DNA of 11,721 nt from Myxococcales bacterium (GTDB lineage: Bacteria > Myxococcota_A > UBA9160 > SMWR01). A program made the position numbers and the translations under genes. Positions 6,630 to 11,721 of the stretch are shown piece by piece. The stretch's first letter is position 1; each line of letters opens with the position of its first letter. The stretch spans positions 1-11,721 of the forward strand of contig JACZVU010000076.1 of assembly GCA_022572485.1 (NCBI GenBank), given 5' to 3'. The notes below the pieces were generated by a model. That model made no database searches. It saw nothing but the letters and a program-made list of their open reading frames with translations, and was not told where the DNA came from.

Positions 6630-7088
6630 TCACGAGTCGAGGGATTCGAGGGCGGCGGATTCGAACTCTTCGAGGTTCTGGTACCGGCAACTCGGAGTGC
6701 CCTCAGCGGCGAGGCTCTTGATCGATGGGGCAGAAAGTGCGGGCGCGAGCGCCCGTTCGATCGTCGAGGCCCATTTCATCGCCTCCTCACCGGGTTCCGC
6801 ATCGAGTCTGCGGACCTCGAACGCGCTGCCATCCGGCCCGGAAACCCGCTCCACCACGAGGTCGAAGATGATGGTTCGAACACCCTCGGGCTCGCCAATC
6901 TCGGCGGCCAGTGCCCAGCGGATCAGCGCCCATTCGACGACACTCGGATTCGCGGGATCACCGTGGGCAATGCCACGCTCGCAAAGCTTCGGATTCACAA
7001 GGAGCTGCACCCGATAGCGTCTCTGATGCCCATCGAAGGCGAGCTGTAGCAACGAGGTATCCCGCATCTCGGATGCATGGATCGGCAT
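6630..7088 (-). CDS. Hypothetical protein, 152 residues, no recognised family
   Basis: I do not recognise this protein. Its ATG has a good AAGGGGGG ribosome site 8 bases upstream, and the translation is balanced in composition, unlike the Arg/Pro-rich overlapping frames. The first half (about residues 10-85) looks like a beta-rich globular fold, with segments such as LLQLAFDGHQRRYRVQLLV and VRTIIFDLVVERV. The second half is more helical and acidic, ending in EEFESAALESL. There is no signal peptide, membrane helix or recognisable catalytic motif, so it is probably cytoplasmic. It diverges from the zinc-ribbon/thiI pair and lies about 245 bases upstream of asd on the same strand, too far to assume one transcript. 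Confidence 0.6.
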   Translation of the reverse strand: MPIHASEMRDTSLLQLAFDGHQRRYRVQLLVNPKLCERGIAHGDPANPSVVEWALIRWALAAEIGEPEGVRTIIFDLVVERVSGPDGSAFEVRRLDAEPGEEAMKWASTIERALAPALSAPSIKSLAAEGTPSCRYQNLEEFESAALESLDS

Positions 7089-7217
7089 TGCGAAGGCCCC
7101 CCTTTACGCCCTTACACGAGCTCGGCGGCTCGGCTCAGGCGACCGCAAGACGGGCGCACCACCCCGGGTCGATCGAGCGCGCCGGAATTCGGAGGCAGAT
7201 TCGATACCATCACCTCA
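7089..7217. promoter_or_regulatory. Divergent intergenic region
   Basis: These 129 bases separate the minus-strand 152-residue gene from the plus-strand zinc-ribbon/thiI pair, so promoters for both should lie here. I cannot pick out a convincing -35/-10 pair on either strand. GATTCGATACC (7199-7209) could be an extended -10-like region for a nearly leaderless plus-strand transcript, since no Shine-Dalgarno site sits at normal distance from ATG 7218. Confidence 0.35.
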
Positions 7218-7496
7218 ATGCGAGCCCCCGGCCCCCAGGATATCTACGAGATCTACTGTTATCAGTGTAATGTCACCGCTCCGGTCGGGACCCCGCGCTG
7301 CATTCACTGCGGCATGCGGCTCTCCCGCACGCAGAACCCGCAGCGGGCGGCATTGGCGACCCTCATCGGGGCGGAAATCACCGAAGCGGACGAGGAAAGA
7401 GAAGAGCTACCCGCTTCGATCGGATCCGTCGCGCCAAAGATTGCGATGTGGATTCTGCTTCTGATTGGCGGCTTCTTCTACCGCTTTTGCAACTGA
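7218..7496 (+). CDS. Small zinc-ribbon protein with C-terminal membrane anchor
   Basis: The 92-residue product begins with a zinc ribbon: Cys14, Cys17, Cys28 and Cys31 make a CX2CX10CX2C pattern (CYQC, then CIHCG). A polar, acidic middle (about 50-66, ITEADEEREE) follows, and the protein ends in a single hydrophobic helix, IAMWILLLIGGFFYRF (75-90). This is a tail-anchored layout, with the metal-binding head probably in the cytoplasm. I chose ATG 7218 because the ribbon follows directly and the upstream in-frame sequence is low-quality Arg/Pro-rich translation. The GGAGG at 7189-7193 is too far away to be its normal ribosome site. The stop is 6 bases before the thiI start, so the two genes should be co-transcribed and perhaps translationally coupled. 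Function is unknown; similar 'zinc-ribbon plus helix' proteins are common and poorly characterised. Confidence 0.78.
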   Translation: MRAPGPQDIYEIYCYQCNVTAPVGTPRCIHCGMRLSRTQNPQRAALATLIGAEITEADEEREELPASIGSVAPKIAMWILLLIGGFFYRFCN

Positions 7497-7502
7497 TCGG
7501 CC

Positions 7503-8987
7503 GTGGCGGCTCCCCCGAACCTCCAACTGGTGCTCCTCCGTTTTTCGGGAGACATCGGGACCAAGGCGCGCGCAACGCGCTCGCAATTCGTCCAACGGTT
7601 GGTCGCGAACCTGCGAAACGCCCTCCTCTCAGAGGGTATCGAGCCTCGCATTCGCGACACCCATAACCGGATTTTCGTCGAGCTACCCAACGCGGCCTGT
7701 GCATCGGTCCTGACCCGGGTCTTCGGCATCCAGTCGATCTCCCTGGTCGAACGGCACCCCGCGGACAGCATCGAACGACTCGTCGACGCCGGCGAAACAT
7801 TGTTCGCAAAGCGCGTGGCCGGCAAGCGCTTTGCGGTCCGGGCGCGCAGGGTCGGAGATCGCTCGAAGATCGCCCTGCTTCCGTCGGACATCGAGCGCGC
7901 ACTGGGAACCCGCCTGCTCGCGGGCTCAGCAGGAGTCGATCTGAGCAACCCCGAAGAAACAGTATCCATCGAATTGATCGGGAGCGACGCCTACTTCTTT
8001 CCCGAGCGCCTTGCCTGCCACGGCGGGATTCCACTCGGAGCGAGTGGACGCGCAATCGCGTTGCTATCGGGTGGCTTCGATTCTGCGGTCGCGGCCTGGC
8101 AGCTGTTGAGGCGCGGCGTTCGGATCGATTACGCGTTCTGCAACCTCGGCGGCGAAACCCACCAGCAGGGCGTCCTTCGGGTCGCCAAGGTGCTTGCCGA
8201 TCGCTGGTCCTACGGCGACCAACCGCGCCTTCACGCAATCGACTTCGGGATCGTGACCGAAGAACTGCGAGCGCGAACCCGAGCGCGCTATTGGCAGGTG
8301 CTTTTGAAGCGCCTGATGGTGCGCGCTGCCGAGATTCTGCTTCGCGAGCGCTGCGCGTCGGCGATCATCACGGGAGAGGCGGTGGGCCAGGTGTCCTCCC
8401 AGACACTGCCCAATCTCGCAGTGATCTCGCGGGCTACGGCCGAAACGATCTTGCGCCCGCTGATCGGCTCCAATAAAGAAGAGATCATCAACACCGCTCG
8501 CCTCATTGGCACCTACGATCTGTCCAGAATCGTGCGTGAATACTGCGCGATGGTGCCCACCCGCCCTTCGACCGCGGCGACCCTGGAAGCCATCGAGGCA
8601 GAGGAAGCCAAGATTGATCTGTCGATCGTCGAGGCCGCGGTGGCGACGCGAAAAATTTTCAAACTCCGCGAACTCGATCTGGAAACGCTGGAGATTCCCG
8701 ACCTCGAGGTGAAGCGCATTCCGGAAGGTGCCACGGTGATCGACCTGCGCTCGAAGCCGGAATATCAGGGTTGGCATTGGCCCGACGCGCTGCACCTGGA
8801 TTTCGCCCGAGCCCTCAAGACCTATGCGAACTTCGACCGCAACAAAACCTACGTGCTCTACTGTGAGATTGGAATCAAGAGCGCACACCTCGCCGAATTC
8901 ATGCGCAAAGAAGGCCTGCAGGCGTTTCACGTTCCGGGCGGTTTAAAGACACTCCAGAAGATGGAAGCCCACACCGCGAACGAATGA
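7503..8987 (+). CDS. thiI: tRNA sulfurtransferase ThiI (4-thiouridine synthase) with rhodanese domain
   Basis: The enzyme adenylates U8 of tRNA and transfers sulfur to make 4-thiouridine; in many bacteria it also passes sulfur towards the thiamine thiazole. The 494-residue protein has the full E. coli-type layout (about 482 there): an N-terminal ferredoxin-like and THUMP region (about 1-170), the PP-loop SGGFDS at 189-194 in an ATP-pyrophosphatase domain with GEAVGQVSSQTL (291-302), and a C-terminal rhodanese domain. Cys348 (REYCAM) and Cys454 (LYCEIG) match the two E. coli cysteines that form the catalytic disulfide during sulfur transfer, so it should be active. The GTG at 7503 is 6 bases after the preceding stop, with no clear ribosome site, which suggests coupled translation. 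Later GTG codons would cut into the N-terminal fold. The gene converges on the hydrolase gene with 5 bases between stops. No thiamine genes are nearby. Confidence 0.95.
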   Translation: MAAPPNLQLVLLRFSGDIGTKARATRSQFVQRLVANLRNALLSEGIEPRIRDTHNRIFVELPNAACASVLTRVFGIQSISLVERHPADSIERLVDAGETLFAKRVAGKRFAVRARRVGDRSKIALLPSDIERALGTRLLAGSAGVDLSNPEETVSIELIGSDAYFFPERLACHGGIPLGASGRAIALLSGGFDSAVAAWQLLRRGVRIDYAFCNLGGETHQQGVLRVAKVLADRWSYGDQPRLHAIDFGIVTEELRARTRARYWQVLLKRLMVRAAEILLRERCASAIITGEAVGQVSSQTLPNLAVISRATAETILRPLIGSNKEEIINTARLIGTYDLSRIVREYCAMVPTRPSTAATLEAIEAEEAKIDLSIVEAAVATRKIFKLRELDLETLEIPDLEVKRIPEGATVIDLRSKPEYQGWHWPDALHLDFARALKTYANFDRNKTYVLYCEIGIKSAHLAEFMRKEGLQAFHVPGGLKTLQKMEAHTANE

Positions 8988-8999
8988 TGGATTCATTCG
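8981..8999. terminator. Small inverted repeat spanning both convergent stop codons
   Basis: CGAATGA (8981-8987) and TCATTCG (8993-8999) pair around TGGAT. The left arm ends in the thiI TGA and the right arm encodes the hydrolase TGA on the other strand. The position suits a shared two-way transcription end, but with only 7 bp and no T tract it is weak. Confidence 0.3.
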
Positions 9000-9823
9000 G
9001 GGGTTTCGGTGGCAACCTTCCCGAGAAACCGCAGGGCAATTGCGTTGAATGTCTCGCTCTCGTCGATGTTTACCATGTGACCCGCTCCCGGAATCGTCTC
9101 GCGCTCCACCCGAGGCAAGCGGGCTGTCATAACATCGGCGGCACGCAAAAAAGCACTGTCCTTTTCTCCCACAACGACCAGCGCAGGGCAATCGATCTCG
9201 GAGAGTTCATCGATGATCGACGCCACAGGGGCGGCGATCTGCCGATGGAAATGCACGAGACCGACGGGATCCTGACAGGCGATCGCACGGGCCGCAGCCT
9301 GGGCGGCCGGTAGTTCCGGGCGGAGGCCGACCAAGGTAGGAGCGGCTCGGCTCTTCACGAAGGCGGACGATCCTTCGTTTTCGATCAGCGACGCCGACTT
9401 CTCGCTCAACTCCGACCAACGCGCTCGGGCCTCTGAATTCTTGAAGCCCGGCCCGGTAGAGGCCAGGATCAGGCCGCGTACCCGCTCGGGGCTTCTGCGC
9501 GCGAAGTGCAACGACGCCAATCCCCCGAAGGAGATTCCTCCCAGCACGGCCCGCCTACCAGGCGCCGCCCAATCGAGCACATGGCCGAGGTCGCCCAGGA
9601 CGCGATCGAACGTGTAGGCGGCGGGATCATCGGGAGATTCAGAACGACCGTGTCCTCGATAATCCCAGAGGATCAGCTGCGCGCCGGCATCTACAAAAGT
9701 CTCGACTTGCGGACGAAAGTTCTCGCAGGTCGTGCACAGCCCGTTCGAGAAGATCACAGGAATCCCGGAACCGTGAGACTCCGCGTAGAGACCGACGCCA
9801 TCCTCGGCGATTAAAGTGGCCAT
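8993..9823 (-). CDS. Alpha/beta-fold hydrolase
   Basis: The 276-residue protein is a standard-length alpha/beta hydrolase. The nucleophile elbow GISFG places Ser98, the acid is Asp222 (VVVGEKDS) and the base is His249 (GAGHMV), so the triad is complete. Upstream are a likely oxyanion-hole region (SNGLCTTCENF, 26-36) and the conserved DYRGHGRS (54-61). The layout resembles 3-oxoadipate enol-lactonase-like and other esterase-like members, but the substrate cannot be read from the sequence. There is no signal peptide, so it is probably cytoplasmic. The ATG has a modest AGG 6 bases upstream. It is the last gene of the sppA - SRPBCC - hydrolase run, 47 bases after its neighbour. Confidence 0.9.
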   Translation of the reverse strand: MATLIAEDGVGLYAESHGSGIPVIFSNGLCTTCENFRPQVETFVDAGAQLILWDYRGHGRSESPDDPAAYTFDRVLGDLGHVLDWAAPGRRAVLGGISFGGLASLHFARRSPERVRGLILASTGPGFKNSEARARWSELSEKSASLIENEGSSAFVKSRAAPTLVGLRPELPAAQAAARAIACQDPVGLVHFHRQIAAPVASIIDELSEIDCPALVVVGEKDSAFLRAADVMTARLPRVERETIPGAGHMVNIDESETFNAIALRFLGKVATETPE

Positions 9824-9870
9824 TTAAAACCTGCGTTCAAGCAGAGGGCTGCTGCGATCAGCGCGACCCG

Positions 9871-10311
9871 CTAATCGGATTCGGAAACTTCGGCGGCGTC
9901 TATGCACGCTTTCAGTGATGACGCCATTTGCTCGATCTGATCTCGCATCGGCACGCGAATCGCAAACTCGGGAACGAGCGCCTTCGTCCGGCCAACCATC
10001 TCCAGCGTCACCTGTGTCCCATTGCCTCGCTTTGCAAACAGAACGGCTCCCGAGAGTTCTTGCCACACCCTTCCATCGCAAACCTTCTCGAAGGATATCC
10101 GGTCATCGGGAAGAAAGTGAAAGTGAAACGTCGCGACACCCTCCCTCCCGAGTGCGTGATAGTGCGTTCGGGTGGTTCGCCGATTGCATTCACGCTCTAC
10201 GATCTCGGTCTTTGCATCGGCGAATAGGCTCATGAGGGTTTCGTCTCGGGTCGCAATGCGGAAAGTGAAGTCCGGTGGTCGGTCGACATCAAACTTCTTT
10301 TCAAGTCGCAC
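9871..10311 (-). CDS. SRPBCC (START-like) family protein
   Basis: The 146-residue protein has the length and pattern of small SRPBCC-fold proteins, which form a deep hydrophobic cavity. It opens with MRLEKKFDVDRPPDFTF, matching the common 'EK-FDV-APPE-VW' start. It then alternates strands such as TFHFHFLPDDRISFEKV and GTQVTLEMVGRTK, and closes with the long C-terminal helix RDQIEQMASSLKACIDAA that covers the cavity. Members bind or convert lipids, polyketides and other hydrophobic molecules; no ligand can be named. I chose GTG 10311 because GAGAGG lies 7 bases upstream and the fold starts there. It begins 27 bases after the sppA stop and is probably co-transcribed with sppA and the hydrolase. 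Confidence 0.8.
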   Translation of the reverse strand: MRLEKKFDVDRPPDFTFRIATRDETLMSLFADAKTEIVERECNRRTTRTHYHALGREGVATFHFHFLPDDRISFEKVCDGRVWQELSGAVLFAKRGNGTQVTLEMVGRTKALVPEFAIRVPMRDQIEQMASSLKACIDAAEVSESD

Positions 10312-10338
10312 GACGAAACCTCTCTTTCCGGCTCGACG

Positions 10339-11721
10339 CTACCGGATGTCGAACACGAATGGCGGAACCAGCGCCGGCTCTCCCGCCGGAACCGCTTCGA
10401 TCCAGGCCTGCACCCGCCCGGCAAGGCCCTTCAGCGGCGAATCCGGTATGACTTCCAGGGATATTCGCCTCAGCGTATCGGTCAGCTGTTCGGCGAGCGA
10501 ACCGACCTTGGGATAGGGAACCAGCGCGACATCCGCGTCCGCATCGAGGCCGAGCGCCCGCTTGGCACGCAAGACCGCTTCGCTCAGGCCGCCGAGTTCG
10601 TCAATCAGGCCATGCTCCAAGGCCTGCTCTCCCGTCCAAATTCGCCCCTGAGCCACCTCGTCGACCTTCTGAAAATCGAGCTTGCGCCCGGCAGCGACCC
10701 GTTCAACGAAGAGCCGATAGATCGCTTCGACCTCGCGATCCATGATCGCAGCGGTCTCTGGTGATAGCGGTTGCGAGATAATCAGGAGATCCGCGTGCGC
10801 CCCTCGCGTCATGCTTTCCACGTTGATATCGAGCTTGTCGAGAAGTCCCTTCAACACCGGTCTGAGCGCGTAGACTCCAATCGAACCCGTCACGCTACCG
10901 GGTGGAGCGAGGATCGCGTCCGCACCAGCAGCGACGTAGTAGCCGCCCGACGCCGCGACGTTTGAAAACGAAGCAATCAGCGGTTTCTCACTCTGCTTCG
11001 CAACTTCCAGGGCTCTCCAGATGATGTCCGCTGCGAGCACCGATCCGCCGGGACTGTCGATTCGAAAGATGATTGCGTCGATATTGGGGTCGTCGGCTGC
11101 CGCTTCGAGAGCACCCGCCACGGTGTCCGATGCCATTATGGGGTTTCCCCTGGAACCCGTCCTCCCCCTGCCGACAACGACATTGCCGCTTCCATAGACC
11201 AACGCGAACCGAGCGACGGGATCGAATCCCAGGCTCGCGGGATCGATCTGCGCGTAGTCGATCGCATCTACGATTGGCCCATCGAATGATGCGAGGAGTT
11301 CGTCGAAGAACGCGATCTGGTCGACGAGATTGTGCTTGACCATCTCCGGAGGCGTCATCGGCGCACGGTCAATGACGGCTCGTACAGCCGCGGAGGTCAT
11401 CCCTCGACTTTCCGCAATTCCGGAAATGAATTGGTGGTTGATGGAATCGAGGAGAGAGTTGGCAGCCTCGCGATAGGCGTCCGACATCTCGTCGCCAGTC
11501 AGCGTCTCAACGGCACTCTTGTATCGACCCGCGCGTGCAACATCAAATTCGATTCCAAATTTCTTCCACATCTGACCGAGAAAGAAATACTCGCCCGCGA
11601 GACCGACGACGCCACCGAAACCGGCGGGAGCGATCTGGACTTCGTCAGCCGCGCTCGCCACGTAGTACTCGATATTGGCGCCCAACCCGGCGACTTCGAG
11701 ATACGCGATCGGTCGGCGACC
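10339..11721 (-). CDS. sppA: Signal peptide peptidase SppA, 67K type (5' end outside the window)
   Basis: SppA is an inner-membrane serine protease that degrades cleaved signal peptides, using a Ser-Lys pair split between two tandem domains. The window holds the last 460 residues. The frame stays open to the right edge, where it reads RRPIAYLEVAG and then YYVASAADEV, which is typical SppA, so the TTG at 11683-11685 is an internal Leu and not the start. The N-terminal domain carries the catalytic Lys in GRYKSAVE (codon 11518-11520). The second domain carries SPGGSV and the nucleophile Ser in NVAASGGYY (codon 10948-10950), then GSVTGSIGVY. Both catalytic residues are therefore present. The missing N-terminus should include the membrane anchor. 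The SRPBCC gene follows 27 bases after the stop, and the hydrolase after that. Confidence 0.93.
   Translation of the reverse strand, partial: GRRPIAYLEVAGLGANIEYYVASAADEVQIAPAGFGGVVGLAGEYFFLGQMWKKFGIEFDVARAGRYKSAVETLTGDEMSDAYREAANSLLDSINHQFISGIAESRGMTSAAVRAVIDRAPMTPPEMVKHNLVDQIAFFDELLASFDGPIVDAIDYAQIDPASLGFDPVARFALVYGSGNVVVGRGRTGSRGNPIMASDTVAGALEAAADDPNIDAIIFRIDSPGGSVLAADIIWRALEVAKQSEKPLIASFSNVAASGGYYVAAGADAILAPPGSVTGSIGVYALRPVLKGLLDKLDINVESMTRGAHADLLIISQPLSPETAAIMDREVEAIYRLFVERVAAGRKLDFQKVDEVAQGRIWTGEQALEHGLIDELGGLSEAVLRAKRALGLDADADVALVPYPKVGSLAEQLTDTLRRISLEVIPDSPLKGLAGRVQAWIEAVPAGEPALVPPFVFDIR

Noticed and set aside
6490..6690. Minus-strand 66-residue frame between the hypothetical gene and asd
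   Set aside because: It overlaps the end of the 152-residue gene, is rich in Arg and Pro, and lacks a visible ribosome site or motif.
6585..7049. Plus-strand 154-residue frame opposite the hypothetical 152-residue gene
   Set aside because: The minus-strand frame has a ribosome site and more natural composition; this one looks like its shadow, although neither has a known family.
6630..7496. Divergent 152-residue and 92-residue genes as a toxin-antitoxin or defence pair
   Set aside because: They are on opposite strands, show no toxin, nuclease or DNA-binding signature, and the smaller one is tied to thiI.
7378..8930. Minus-strand open frames of 286 and 288 residues opposite thiI
   Set aside because: ThiI is full length with all catalytic residues on the other strand, and these frames have no family features.

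Overview
This GC-rich window carries mostly conserved bacterial housekeeping genes, with a rearranged transposase remnant at the left edge. A Pal-type outer-membrane lipoprotein with a lipobox points to a Gram-negative host. The mix of an exonuclease-DinG fusion, an archaeal/fungal-class aspartate-semialdehyde dehydrogenase and an enterobacterial-class ThiI would suit a deltaproteobacterial-type lineage (Myxococcota, Desulfobacterota or Binatota-like). That placement is inference from gene content; no rRNA or marker phylogeny is available here.

Left edge (1 to about 400): two pieces of an IS630-family transposase lie on opposite strands and meet at about position 130. The minus piece is the winged-helix region and the plus piece is the C-terminus. 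This is what an inversion of the middle of one transposase gene would leave behind, although an assembly join cannot be excluded. Positions 400 to 616 hold nothing recognisable.

Middle, minus strand (617 to 7088), read from right to left: a 152-residue protein of unknown family; asd (aspartate-semialdehyde dehydrogenase); a Pal/OmpA-type lipoprotein; a DinG-type helicase with an N-terminal DEDDh exonuclease; and a FabG-like short-chain dehydrogenase 22 bases downstream of the helicase. The gap between pal and the helicase contains two strong hairpins.

Plus-strand island (7218 to 8987): a 92-residue zinc-ribbon protein with a C-terminal membrane segment is followed after 6 bases by full-length thiI (tRNA 4-thiouridine synthase with a rhodanese domain). 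This pair diverges from the 152-residue gene across 129 bases and converges on the next gene with 5 bases between stop codons.

Right part, minus strand (8993 to 11721): a probable operon of sppA (signal peptide peptidase, cut by the window edge), an SRPBCC-fold protein and an alpha/beta hydrolase, with gaps of 27 and 47 bases.

I see no defence system, biosynthetic cluster, CRISPR array, RNA gene or other clearly new system. The points most worth a second look are the inverted transposase junction, the helicase that combines an exonuclease domain with intact iron-sulfur cysteines, the dehydrogenase lacking the usual active-site Asn, the zinc-ribbon membrane protein joined to thiI, and the hairpin pair upstream of the helicase.
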